A stretch of DNA of 64,000 bases, from assembly GCA_030704615.1 (NCBI GenBank), contig CM060732.1, positions 23,374,001 through 23,438,000 on the forward strand, in the 5' to 3' direction. How positions within the stretch are numbered: the first letter of the stretch is position 1; every line of letters starts with the position of its first letter. The stretch comes from Takakia lepidozioides. Taxonomy: Eukaryota > Streptophyta > Takakiopsida > Takakiales > Takakiaceae. The notes under the pieces are model-generated. The model was not told the DNA's origin, made no database searches, and saw only the letters and a program-made list of their open reading frames with translations. Shown here one piece after another: positions 21,140 to 34,100 of the stretch. The translations under genes and the position numbers were made by a program.

Positions 21140-22411
21140 TCAGGTCCAATGCTCCAGTGACCCACAAATGAAACAGGCCACACGTTTACCTTTAACCTCA
21201 TACCGCGTGCCAGTTCGAGTATGGCCACAATGAGAGTCAGCAGGAGGAGGCTTGGCAGGTGCTGCCCTCCATGATCGTTCTGCCTTGACAGCCTGAAGCT
21301 GAGTGTGCAGCTCTTGCTGTAAGGTCTTAACCTCCTCCAGTAATGTAGGAGAAGCCTTTGTAGAACCACCCTTAACCCTAGCAACCCCATGAGAACATTC
21401 GGAAGTATGTTGATGAGCAGAATGACCGACAGGCATACAACTCTTGCCTAGTTTAGCATTCTTTAACCTCATGCGCTCATCCATCATCTCTACCATATGC
21501 CTCTCATTCCGATAAGGATTTTTTTTTCAAGTAGACCTGATCGGAGGCATGTAACCCTGTAATGAAGTAGGTTTTGAGTATGATAGTGCGTTCAGAGGGT
21601 ACCAGAATGGCCTTCACTACCGTGGTTTTCAAGTCAGTGTAGTATTTCCAGATACTCTCACTAGGTTGATAAGGGTGATCGGGCAAGGTGTAGTTGATGG
21701 GTGTGTCTGCACTAAACAATTGAAGCGCCAACTGCTTGGCCACTCCCCATCGCAACTCACCCTGATCCTTGATACTAGCTTCAACATGCATAGTATGAGG
21801 GAAATGAGAGACGGGAATGCCTGCAACATGGTCATCCCAAGTTATGTCCACATTGTAGTTAGGTTTCCAGGTGGGCCTTAGATTGGCCAAGACAAGAGAA
21901 CTGCCACCTTTCACCGGCTCCCACAGACTGGGCAAATTGGGCGGAAGGAAGTTCTTGCACTCTCCAGAAACCTCCCCAGCTCTGTGAACTGCGGAACACC
22001 AACTTCAGCCCACGAGAGCCACCAACCCTTCAATAGCTTGTCTTTGGCCTCAGTTAATAGAAGCTTGCGTGCTATCTCCGTAGCAAAGAGACGCTGTAGG
22101 GCTTTGGCCACTCTGGCCCCTTCAAACGCCTAGATGCACTTTCGCCTTTGCTCCGCTTCTTCTTCCGGAGTATGGGTGGGCTTAAGACCCTCCAATGCAA
22201 CGGTCAACTCAAACTGAGCCACCCAGTGATCAGAAGGCGTGTCTAGGACCAATTCAGGGCGTTCAACCGGAGCACCAAGAGGCGGATAATCGACTTCAAC
22301 CACTAGGCTAAGATCCACCGAAGCACGCATGATGCTGGCAAAATGACCAGTGGGAGTTTCTTTGTATGCGTTAAGCTCAGCTTTAGTCTGAGGATTAGAA
22401 GACGAGGCCAT
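21140..22411 (-). pseudogene. Element 1 gag
   Basis: Starts at 22,411 (MASSSNPQTKAELNAYKET) soon after the putative PBS. It is broken by a stop near 22,131, a frameshift near 21,930 and another near 21,500. The middle segment (21,935-21,504) has capsid-like sequence (LFSADTPINYTLPDHPYQPS, then YFITGLHASDQVYL). The C-terminal segment has a coiled coil and a zinc knuckle CFICGSLEHW followed by a TGA inside the knuckle and the last Cys (about 21,130). Identification rests on position, knuckle and capsid-like pattern. Confidence 0.7.
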
Positions 22412-22485
22412 CGCTGCAGGTCATAGAAACACAAGCAAATACTACGAAAGCAAGGAGCAAGCAAAAACACGAGCGAGAACTGAAA

Positions 22486-22501
22486 CAGTAGAGCGCCGCC
22501 A
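22486..22501 (-). promoter_or_regulatory. Putative primer-binding site of element 1
   Basis: Adjacent to the inner LTR end (TG at 22,502 on the plus strand), the minus strand reads TGGCGGCGCTCTACTG. It starts with TGG as a PBS must; the tRNA is not identified. Confidence 0.45.
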
Positions 22502-23089
22502 TGACAACATTGTCAGTGTACATCTACCCGTTGTACAAGGAAGGAATGTGTAGCTAATGATTAACGAAATCTTGCCCCCCCTTCTCCACCAAGATTCTCG
22601 CCCACCCTGTTATTCCTCTTCTTCTAGGGGTATTGAGCTATCATGGGGATGTAAGCTCGATAAAGCAGGCTAGCGAGATAGGCAGGATCCAACGGAGAGA
22701 AGTCAAAATCATTCACACGGACTAGTAGTACATCCTCACTCACACCTTCTTCATCCAAACCTTGCACACAGGTACACTAAGGTTAACACACCAAATGTAC
22801 ACAGCCGCCTTAAGCGTCGTGCTGATCCCTTTTATAAACAAAGGCCCACAAACTTATCCAACAGAGTGACAAGCCCTGATTGGTTGTTTGGATTCCAGCC
22901 GGGTGCCTGTCCAGATAGGACACCACCTCATTCTAACTTAGAGCTAAGCTAGCTGTTAATATAAGACAACACTTAGTTAAAAATAGATTGTTTCCAGCTG
23001 GTTTCATCCTAGCCCTTTTCCAATGGTCATTCATCCAACGTCTGTCCATCCAAATGTCGAAAAGAGGCAGAGCGAATCTAGCCATTACA
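22502..23089 (-). repeat. 5' LTR of element 1 (588 bp)
   Basis: The outer end is fixed by alignment to 1-156. The inner end is inferred from a TG dinucleotide beside the putative PBS; the LTR would end ACAATGTTGTCA on the minus strand. The rest of the region has no coding. Confidence 0.7.
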
Positions 23090-23296
23090 GAGCGACTGCT
23101 TACAAATCAGGCCCCTCAATTATAGTGAACTTCTCTTATCACCTGCAGCTCATGGACAATTGCCAAATTAATGCCAATTTAATCTGATAAGACATTGTCA
23201 ATCCTACCACATAACATTCTCGTCTTGCATGGGCTCTCTTGTAGGGAGAGACTTTGCGGAAACATGCAAGTCAATAGAGAAAATGTGGTCAAAGTA

Positions 23297-23477
23297 TTGA
23301 CAACTAGCATATAGCCCAGTGGTAATGGGCACATACCACGTTGGACGTGGTTGTGGGTTCAAACCACGCTCTAGTGTGTCATGAAGGTGTCCACCTTTCA
23401 GCTGGAAGGCAGTAGCCCTTGTGGTGAAGAGACACCATAAGTTATGCTCCTGCAGGAGGCGTCATACCTTTTTTTTT
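23297..23477 (+). mobile_element. tRNA-derived SINE with target duplications
   Basis: A 181-bp insertion flanked by perfect 11-bp repeats TGGTCAAAGTA (23,286-23,296 and 23,477-23,487; one T is shared with the tail). It has a pol III A box TAGCCCAGTGG (23,312-23,322) and B box GGGTTCAAACC (23,355-23,365) at tRNA-like spacing, an unrelated body, and a nine-T tail (23,469-23,477). T-tails occur in some plant SINE families. No coding. Confidence 0.9.
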
Positions 23478-23487
23478 GGTCAAAGTA

Positions 23488-25157
23488 CCTTACCCCCGTG
23501 TCAAGGCGCTGATTGGTGTGTTGTGCTCAGTCATGCTCCCTAGTCTTACCTTCCTCTTATGTTGTGCCAAAGCAAAGCAAGAGCGCCAATTGCCGTTTGA
23601 GGCTTGTTTCACTTACTTATTTAATAATAATAATAAAAAAACCTGGGAGCAACCACTCACAAATCAGGCCCTGAAATTATTGAACTTTTCTTTACGTTGT
23701 GAAAAAACACTCTCAAAAGATAGAGAAAAACCCGAAGTAAGCAGGCTTCCAATGAGGGTTAAAAAATAATCAAATCACTAAACAAACTCGTAATTGAGGA
23801 GTGAACAAGTTGTTTACTAGGTCTTGGAAGGGAAATAATTCCGAATCAATACACCAAATTATAGGTGACATATATCAAACAACTGAGCATTTTTTCAGTG
23901 CTTGTCAACTTTTGAAGTAGACAAAGAATCAGCAATCACTACAAGTCACAAGTATTTAATTTGCAACATTTGTTTGTTGGGCTTCACATGAAAGCAAGTC
24001 TGTTCGTCATGTGGAAGGCCCTTGTCCCGCATTGTCTACATGCATCGATTGTAGATTTGAATTGAGGCGAAGATGAAATAGACATGTCAAAATCAACCGC
24101 GGCACAATTAGTTAAGATTCCTTCACAAGCAGGTACTGCCTTTGCAATATCGTATTACCGTAACAGCCTCTGCTCCAGATCCTGCTCCTTTGCAATTCCC
24201 AGCACCATACTTTATAAGAATTTGCTGAGAAGATGGCCTCAAAACTAACCCCAAGAAGCCAGTGAACCAATCATTTACTTAACCAACCCTGCAAGTTGAA
24301 GCTGGTCTTGAAGTATGCCACCACTTATGTATTTAGCCAGATGCTCCAAGAATAGTAATTCTTTTGTCCTTGAAAGCTAGAGGCATTATAAATGACAAAT
24401 TACAAACGTGTTTCACATTGCTGATATCTTCCTGGACAAAGAACACTGGAGGTTGTGTTCAAGAGTTACCCTCCAATGAATACATGAATACAAACGCAAC
24501 CAATCCTGTATACCCATAATTGAGACACATGCATGGCTGAAAACAAGTTTGTCATCTTCACCCAAAAACTTATACGTCGGAAATTTGGATTCCTGCATGA
24601 TAACTTAGCAAACCCCACACTACCAAACCAACATCATGTAGTTGCTGGCTTAGTGTCAATATACACTCTTTTCCAATTTGCACTATCAAGAATTCTTCAG
24701 CAGAAAAACAAACTGATTTTAACCGGAACAAATTAAACTTTTTCTACTTGACCATTTTTTGGGGTTCAATAGTCTTGAAATGCTAGTCAGACATCATAAA
24801 CAAAACTGTGCCATATATGTTACTGTTTTGGATGAACAACATCTCAGCAAACACTCCCCTTCAAGGGAGATTTGGAGCTGTGTAGAGCATGGAGCCAGTG
24901 AGATGCTCAAAACTACCCTGCAACAACTCCTCAGTAACTGCATACTGAATACACAAACCAGCAAGCAACAAGACTTAGTTCATTTTGAAATTGCTAGCTT
25001 TCACTATCACTGTAAAGCATTCTGAGAGACATTTACTTCGACACTTCCTTATCATTGCCACAAATATCACTTTCACTACCAAGAAGAAAACTGATGAGAG
25101 GGCTTGGGACAGGGGTCAAAGGAAGACCTTACACACAAGAAGTTCAGTCACGTGCCA
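23488..25157. other. Intergenic region downstream of the ASG2-like gene
   Basis: AT-rich sequence with no coding similarity. It should hold the 3' untranslated region and polyadenylation site of the minus-strand gene ending at 25,158. A 40-bp stretch around 23,655-23,695 (CAAATCAGGCCC) resembles 23,101-23,140, next to the LTR, but the meaning is unclear. Confidence 0.6.
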
Positions 25158-28100
25158 TCAACTCTGCGTGCACTGAAATGGGTGAACAGCACCCTCAGTT
25201 CCCTCCTGCACTCTAAAGCGCTGTAGAAGTTCCATGGGCCTGCTACCAGCGGCATCTGAATTAAAAGACTATGGTACCCCCTTAATAAAGAAGCAATCTC
25301 TAGCCCTGCAACCCTTCCCAAAACACAAAATTTCCTATCTTCATCATCTTCTCTCTCCCCTCCAAACAAATGGCGTGCAAAGATCTACAATCCCCCTCAC
25401 TATGTTCTCCCCGAAAGAAGCTTAACCTGTGGTTGGATGTCTAGTTTGAAATTGCTATCCATGCATCAAATGGACAAAAACCATATCAGAATAGTTAGCT
25501 TCTGGTTTCTACGGCCAAAATAAAGTTGGATAACTTCACTCTCCGTTCACAGTATCTATTCAAATACATGGGAACATGGCTACCATGGCAGTCAAAGTGA
25601 TATAAGCAGTGGTGGCAATGAGGTGCCTACAGTAAATCAAGCTGTGACTCCACTTGAATACTGCCTGTCATGGGAAGGTACAGCTAATGATTCCACTCAT
25701 GAGAAAATAAAATGATCAGGGTGCATTTTCTTTCAAAGTTACCCCTGCCCCTCCCATAGACCTTCATGAGCCCTCTCAAAGAAGTAGGCTCTCTGTAAAA
25801 TAATAATGTCTACCAAGACAGAGGAAAAGCTACATCTTCTAATTAGAACCTCATCATTTTCTCTGAGAAACATGGGAAACACACCTAGAGGACTCGTCTC
25901 AGAAAACAGGCTCTCCCCCTCTAAAACCCTATGGTATTTTGATTGAAACTGCTTTGCCTGGCTGTGCAGTAACTCTTGATTGGACTCAGTGAACTGCGTT
26001 TAGTATACTTATCATGATTTACTTCTTCCCAGTTCAGTGAAGTATCAATAAATGAACTCAATTTAACATAGCTATCACTTAGCATCATCAATCTCGCTGA
26101 TGATTGATCGCTTTGTACCTTCCAATACATCAAGATACTTTTCACAAATGGGCCATAGGTCTATGGTTGGCTCTATATCAAATATAGTGGGCTTAAGTCT
26201 TCCTGTCTAGGTGCTATAGGAAGCAAGCACACCATCTGTGCCTCATGTTTAGTATGTGGCTACATGCAGTCCATGTATGTCAGACCGTTGGGAGGTAGCC
26301 CATAAACCAAACGACAGTGAATTTAGATATGGCACATTAGTTTTGAGTCACTTGTGCCATGGACATCGACAAAATGTAGATTGATGGCTCTTCAGCTTGG
26401 ATCATACGATGCTACGCCCTTGGAAAAAGAAGACCTTTTTGGTCCTAAATAAAAGTAGAACTTAAATGGTGACTGTAACGTTCCATGATTGTTACCAAGC
26501 AAGGCGTGTGATTAACAGATGTAATCATGCCTCTATGCAGTTGATTAGCTCGTTGCATACTGATTTGATACTTTGTCGGATCTCATTAATATGAAGACAA
26601 CAATGACCATAACAATGTCCAGTGGTACCTACATGTCCGTCAACAACAACTGGCTATGAATGTAATCAGGTACTGACTTCTGCAAATCTCCACAATCCTA
26701 GCCTCTTGACAAAACACTATTGACTTCCCAATCCAACCTGGACAGTCAAACTTCTTATGAAACAAATATACTTACAAGCCAATTTCCTGGTGCCGTCGCA
26801 TCTGGCGCTGGTTGTCAGCCATAACCCTCAGAAATTCGGCAGTCTCAGAGCCTGCCCCACCTTCCACTGTTGATGCCCTCCCACCACATGGGGTCCAGAG
26901 CTGCCCACACAGATCAACCAACATCCCCATTTGCACAAATCCCCACTCCCCATGCACAAAGACACATTTATTCAGTATATTAATGATAACAACATTTTAT
27001 GTGGCCCTCTTACAGGCTACCCACTAGCAGCTATCCAATTCTTGATATGTCTGGTGCCATCCCACATGCGGAGAGGGCTATGTAGTGGCTGTTTCACATT
27101 GAAATCTAAGAGATCTCCCGTTGGCCATAACATATACGGAGGTAGAAATAGTAGATTCAGCTTGTCAACTTACTTTGATTGTATTATCAATGCCACTTGT
27201 GGCAATGGCACAGTCAAACGGATGGCACTGAACACAATTCACAACTGCACCACACCCCATCAACCCCATCATTATTTCAAGGGTTTTTGTTTTCTAAAGG
27301 AACACCTATGGAGGCAATGGCTAACCCAGGAGATAGGTTCTTGCACTTCCTACAGCTTCGGAAATAATTTCCACCTCCAAGTGTACTTGAACTGAACTTA
27401 TGATAAGCATGGAAGGGAAGGACATGGAAAGAGGAGAGAAAATGTTGCCTTGGTAGACCTGCTTTGTGCTCCAAAAAGTCCTCACCAAGGTACCAAACTT
27501 ATAATAACAAAGTGAGAGCCTATTAAACTCATCATATTTGAGAGCTATCCAACGATAAAAACAGATAGCCACAACCAAGGTAAAGAAGAGCTTTTAAAAA
27601 ATGACAACAAACACATCAGGGAAAAAACATCAAGGAAAGTCACATGGAAGAACAAACAATAGAAAGAGGAAATGAAATGGTACTTATAATGTCCGCGGAA
27701 AGCTCAAAGAGCTTATGGGACGAAATGGAAAAAACAAGAGAGAGGAAACACAACCAGAGCCAAAAAAGAAAGCTCAACTTCGAGAGTCAATCTAAAAGTA
27801 TGAAGATGAAGTCAATCAAGTATAACAATGATCAGCACTCAGCAGAACTTGCAACCTGTGTAAGACAGCTGTGTACAAACAAACAAGGTTTTCAACATCT
27901 TGGCCCACCATTCTCATCTCCATTGAGGATTTTAACCAGCCTCCCAGTTCTTTTGTGCCATATGAACCAATGCCCGTCATCACTCCCGCTAGCCACAAAT
28001 TCGCCTGTTACAGAAAACAACAGCTCAGGGTTAGCAGTGAAAACACACTAATAGCTTTTGCCCCAACTCAGCCCCTGCGCTAAGTTATAAGAGAGTATGA

Positions 28101-31100
28101 TGCCAAGAAAGCCCATAAAGAGACAGATGGACAGTTTCTCCAACACAAACAGCATCCCTCCACTGTAGCCAAAAGCCGTACCAATCTGCCATAGTAGACC
28201 ACAAGATATGGCTGTGGAAAGCTCAAAGAGTTATGGGACAAGAGGAAGCAAGCAAGAAACAAGAAAGAGAGATGGGCACAAGCAAGAGTTTCTCCACACA
28301 AAGCAAAAAGAGAAAGAGACCTCGTTCACCAAGAAAGCTCGCCTGTTTGATGTCAGTGCCAGTATTGCAGTGCCCCACATACCGTTGTTGCATGTCCACT
28401 GCAACTTCCACCTGTCAGAAGCTGATCTAGTTAGTATGACCAGCAAGACAGACCTGGCAGAAACCACTCTTAATCAGAAGAAAGTTCTACTCAGACCAGA
28501 ATTTGAAGGACCAACATGAGTTTCTCAAAACAGACTCAGTAGTTGCCCCATCCCACTATTTCAGGTACCGGGTTGCGATAGGTTGGTAGGCCACTTTTTC
28601 CCTTTGAGAGACGGCGATGGCCCATCAAATCTCCTCGAGAAAAAATCAGAAAGAAATCCCAGGTGAACCTTACCCAAATGTATAAGTAGATCACACAATG
28701 ATGAATTCACCTATTGCACAAGAGAACCCACCGGGAATCTAGCATTCTCATTTGAAGCCCCAGTGGTAGATGATGCTGCAGCAGAGTGACTTCTCAGACT
28801 GCGTTCACGCCTAGCAGACTCTCCTTGACGCTGCACTCTGTCCCTGTCCCTCTCTTCAACTTCCGCAACAGACATCTCAATCTCCATTTCCAATTGCACA
28901 CCATCATCAAAATAGTCGGGTTCCTCTCCCTCTGTAGGTTGTGGATCTACTGAGATGTCACCGTGCATCGGCTCTGACCTAAAAAGCAGGTCACTGATTG
29001 ACCGTATTCGTGGTGGCCTCCGTTCTAAGTTGATCTCACCTTCACTTGCCCTGTTAGTCCTTGCTTCCTCTTCTGTGACCAGCAACATCATAGGTGTCAC
29101 TATCAAACAATGCAGCCCAGAACCTCAGATCTACTATTCACTAATGCACAATGTTTAACTCACTTTCATCACTTGTTCATCAGTTACATAATTGTCAATC
29201 TGTACATGCATACATGAACACAGCCGAGTCACTAGAAACTGCATATGAATATGCATCTGGAAAAGAATTTACTAATTAGGACAGCCAAGGACATTCAAAA
29301 CTTGGACCACTAAGAGTTCCAGTGTCTCCAAATAATCGCAGAGACTTATCTTCTTCCTAGACAAAAGGGATAGTAAACTTCCAGGCTTCAGAGGATTCTG
29401 GGGCAGCCTATATACCTGAGCCTGTATAAGTCTATTGTCTCTTACCAACCGAAGTCAAATGATCACTCAGCTCAAATGATAAATCTCGATGAAATACAAC
29501 CTGTCTTTATCTTGGTCCGAAGCTCCGTGACATGCTCCAATAACCTACTATCAGATGGCTCGAGATGGTGACCCTGGATCGCATACTCCAGTGCTTCCTT
29601 ATATCTCCCAAGCTGCACCAAAAGAGACTTACAATGTACCGTTAAGGAAAAGCTTCCAGTACCAACCAGCCAACATGAGATCAATGTCTCCCCTTAAACA
29701 TCATCCTAAGCTAAAGTGAAGAACCCTTGAGAATAGGTTTCTGATAAGGTCAACAATGGCATTGGCAACTTGTGGCCATGGTAAAAGCTGGCCTCCATTC
29801 CACAGTTAAACCACAAGCCATTGGAGAAACTTTAACCCAGCATGCAGGTCACATGTTCTCTAGAGGCATCTTCTCTTCAGATGGATGTGAAAAAACTCGT
29901 TATAGTGGTTCCATGTGCATGACACGGCAATGTGTGATAGATTACAGACCTGTGAGAGTGCTTCAGCCATGTTGTTGTGAGCACAAATAGACATTGGGTT
30001 TATAGCACGAGCCTCATTGCAGTCTCTTATCGCCATATGGACGTCATTTTTCCATCCCCGCTGCCATGAGATTGGGCTTTGTGTATCAGGTTACCACCAA
30101 AATTTCAGGCAGAATCAGGTGTAAAGGATAGCAAAATCAAGGCTTGACTGGCCACTCTTTCTGAAGTCCACTACCATGGATGGTCTATTGTGGCTGACTC
30201 ACTTTGGGTCTGCACCTATTACAATGATACCACGGGTTTGTACAAGGGTTTTATTCTGAAGTTTGATCTGGGTCTGGCAAGCCCTTTCTCTTTGGAAATG
30301 AAATGAGCTTATGGGACAAAATGGAAGAAAACATGAGAGAGGAAACAAAACCACAGCCAAAATGAAACTATTGCTTGCTAGGAAGAAAACATGAGAGAGG
30401 AACAAATCCAGAAACCACAATTAATGTTCTAGCGATTGTCTAAGGGAAGAAAGGAAGAAAGAGAAAGAAAGAGAAGAGAGAGCCCACACCTTGAGGAGGG
30501 CAGCAGCACGAACCGAAAGACAGTCATGCCGTAATCCTGCACCCACAACAGGCCCTCCAGCATCCACTACCTCACTACTTGCCTCGATTGCATACAGGTA
30601 GTCTTTTCTTTCCTCCAATGCTTTCTTAGCTTCCTCAAAAAGGTCCTTGCACTCCTGCAACTGCGCAACATGCCTTCGACACTTTTAAAGCAGTGGAACA
30701 TTCCATTATTAACTAAAGATGGTCAATTGCTGAACTTTGCAGGTTTTTACTCATTGTGTAACACACTTCCGTTGCGGCAAGTTGTACAGACTGCCTGACT
30801 GCGTAAGGGAACCCTACTTCTAGGAAAACATTTACGTCTAGCTCATAGACTCCATGAACACCTCAGAGTTATGAGGTAAAAGGGAACTTAAGGATTAACT
30901 GTTTCCATATGCCCTTCCAAAAATATCAGGGCTGGGGGGTGAGGTTGGCCACTGCTGCCAGGAATTCTTCCCAATGTCTACAGAAATTAACCTCTTTAGG
31001 ACATAGGAGAAAGATGAGTAGGAGTGATATGATCCCAACTGAGGGGCACAATGTAGCACATACCCAAGCAGAGTTGCGCCTGCGGCCACGACCCAAAGTG

Positions 31101-34100
31101 CCCACTGAGGGATGCGGTACATTGTCTCTCGTGCCATTGATAATTGGGGTGAGAAACATCCGCTTGGATACATCGCCATCCATGTATACAATAGCATCAT
31201 CCTCACCTACATTGACTGTTAACCATTAGGACTGCCAATTGTCACAAGGAGCAATAAAACATACCAATAATCCTGACTGTGATTATGGCTTGTGAGCCCT
31301 ACGATGGCCCATATTTCCGAAGAAAATTAAAGTTTCCCTTATGTAGATTGGGCAACTTAAGAGAATATTTGGAGTAAAATCAAAACCACCACAGTTTATT
31401 CCAGATCCAATCCCCGTTGTTCAATCCTGGATAGACAATGTGGCAGGTCTGTAGGTAGCTTAGGAAAACACATGCAACTTCTTCTGTAGTACCTGAGACA
31501 GTCTGATTATAACCTCTGCTTCTGAGTTTGCAAACCCACCACTATTGGCATTCATCAGGTAGATATGCTCGCCACTGTAGCTCAGCAGAACCTCCTGTCC
31601 GTTGGGACTGAATGTGACATGTGTCAGGTGTAGCCCTGACCGACTCTGCGACACGTAAGTACAAACAGTTTAAGACCAAACAAACGAGTGAAACAGTTTG
31701 ATCAGGACAAAAATAGGAAGTCCAAAGGGTAGGTGTGTACATAGTCAGAGAGATGTGCTGGACAGAAATAGCAGACACAAGGAGGGGTCTTTGCTGGCTG
31801 CCGTGATGATGTTGGAGGAGGTAGCATTCGCCGATCATAGAGTCGAGCAAAGGCATCACTGCAAATGTAAGAAGAAAGTGTAAGTCCTGTCCTAAGACAC
31901 AGACCTGGGAATGGCGGAAATGTGCTAGACTGCGGTTGGGTGCCACGGCATTGCAAATCATATATTTAGAGAGTACATACTTGGACATGGTACTCTTAAG
32001 TTCTGAGATGTGTAAGAGAAAAAAGTTAATCACCTGCCACCAATGAGGAGCAAATGGGGCCGAGTTGGACTGACAGCACAGGTCTTCAGAGCAAGGCAAT
32101 GCCTGGACGGATCTGAGAGCGATCTCTTTGCACCACTCCGAAGGTCCAACTGCTTAGGAAGAAAAGACTCACTACAATTAGGTGGTTTTCTGTTTCTAGA
32201 TGTGTGTAGACCAACTAGGGTTCCACATAGGTGTACTAGACTTGCTAGTTGCCTCCAAAGTTCTCTTATGTCAACATGGATTTGCTAGTATTCAGCCAAA
32301 GTTTGTCTCTATAACCCACTCACTCCGAGGACAACGGTGGCCTGGAGCTGCTACTCACTAGAATATTCTGGCATTCTTGGTCAGCAGCACCCTGGGCTGG
32401 ACATAGGATGCCCTCTCTCAAATCATGCTGCCGTAGAGTGCCATCTTCACTTGCGCTCCATATCATATGCGGATTTCCATCTTCAACCTGAAACAATGGC
32501 TTTGCGTAAATAAGTTGCTCTGATACAAAAAATTGTCAGCAAGCAACATGTAAAACAATGGAGGCCACAGGCCGACCAGGACGTGGTAGAGAAGCTCTTT
32601 ACCGCCAACTTCTTAACCCGTCTTGTATGACACCGAAAGAGAGCAGTTTGTTCAGAAAAGGATGCCCCTCTACTCCCCAGTGCAACTGACCGGCTCACTC
32701 GATGTACTCGAACCTGCCACAGAAACATAACATCTGCTTACAGACATGGCTATTATAGGTCAAGTTCTGAATGCCCTCCTTCACATTAATTCCCCAAACA
32801 AACTTCTATTTCACCTCGTCCAACAATCCCCATCCTTTCTTTTCCCCAGAATGGGGAAGACATCTCAAGGTTGATTTGGACTCTAGAAGTGTTTTCCCTG
32901 AAGGTCAGGAGGGCTTCCCGAAAAAAAAGGGCTGCGTCGACCATATCTTTACCCTACGCCAGACTATCCAGGGAAGGATAAAAGAAGGAAAACCCACCTT
33001 TGTCTTCTTCCTGGATGTAAAAAAGGCTTATGATTCGGTATGGCGCGTTGGGCTGTGGCTTCAACTGTGGTCTTCTGGGGTCAGGGGAAAGATGTGGAGG
33101 ATGGAGCACAACCTGTATGCGAACAGCAAAGTTTTGTTATGGTTAATGGCCAGAAGTCTAACTTCTTTGACATTGACCAAGCTTTAGCTCAACGTTGTAC
33201 CCTCTCCCCAGTGCTCTTCAAGGTTTTCATCAATCAGCACCTTGAAGATGTGGAAAGTGGATGACTTTGGTTAAGGGTCAGTGATGCCCCCATACCAACT
33301 CATGCGGATTACTTCGTGTGCCTAGGGGATACCCCATCCAATCTTCAGGAGTTGATGTGAAGAGGTACTTTGACCTATGGTGGCTAGAAGCCAATGTACG
33401 TAATGCGCGCTGGTGGTTGCGTTTTTCTCCAGTTGTAACTGGGGTATCCATGTACAAAAAGTGGTTCAAACAGCTAAACACAAATCACTCACTTTTTCCA
33501 CTGCATACTGAGGTTAAAAGGACCATGCTTATTAGGCTGTGGGATGGCAACTCGAACCATGCTAAAACTATAGAATCCATTCAGTCGGTGCTCAAAGAGA
33601 GCATGTGGCTGTTCGGGGTGGGTATGATACTGCCCTTGACCTCTCCACATGATGAGGTCAAGGTCAGAAGTTGGGGTCAGGTGAATTGCATGCCCAATAC
33701 CAGATAGCCTAAGATGATTGACTCTATCTCTTGGAAGCAAGACTGTCCTGTTAAACAGGTCTAGTCCTGGCGGAAAAGGGTAGAGGAGAGGACATATTCG
33801 TACCTGATTATTAGGCGGGAAGAATTGACCATGCTAGATTGACTTGGAGGATGAAGTGTCTAAGGCCATATCGGAAGCACGAAGAATGTCCGAACAGAAT
33901 GAAGTTCCATGAACTTGTTTCCAGTTTGTGACATGGTTGAGGCCCTTAAGGATGATCTGAAGGGGCACTAGGGGACATCTTTGAGCAATAAGCAGGTATG
34001 GAGGGGAAGGAGAGATTGTCAATGCTCGATGTGCGAGCGGGCTGAAGATAGTATCCATCTTCTGATACAATGTCCGGGGTTTCTTCGTCAGAGGTTAACC

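Larger units (their letters stand above)
1..23089 (-). mobile_element. Outer Ty3/gypsy LTR retrotransposon (element 1), decayed, interrupted
   Basis: Minus-strand order is 5' LTR (22,502-23,089), gag (22,411 to about 21,140), protease (about 20,800), reverse transcriptase (20,241 to 19,205), RNase H (11,853 to 11,039), integrase (1,795 to 445), 3' LTR (156 to below 1). This gag-PR-RT-RH-IN order defines Ty3/gypsy. The coding region is split twice: element X lies inside RT (11,854-19,204), and a moved piece of X plus CACTA lies between RNase H and integrase (about 1,995-10,954). Stops and frameshifts affect every domain, so it is non-functional. The two visible LTR ends differ at roughly 8-9 of 156 positions plus a 2-bp indel, counted by eye, which fits an older insertion than the elements nested in it. 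The 3' LTR runs off the left edge, so its flanking duplication cannot be checked. Confidence 0.9.

Noticed and set aside
23101-23695. Duplicated CAAATCAGGCCC stretch as target duplication of a larger insertion
   Set aside because: The two copies differ at several positions over 45 bp and no element termini accompany them.
24413-26145. Minus-strand ORFs of 60-75 codons downstream of or within the last intron
   Set aside because: Short, no family match, no splice support apart from the identified last exon.
27000-27170. Alternative exon reading LWPTGDLLDF in the ASG2-like gene
   Set aside because: It resembles a WD strand by chance; the exon at 26,900-26,776 (LWTPCGG) fits phase, acceptor and family better.
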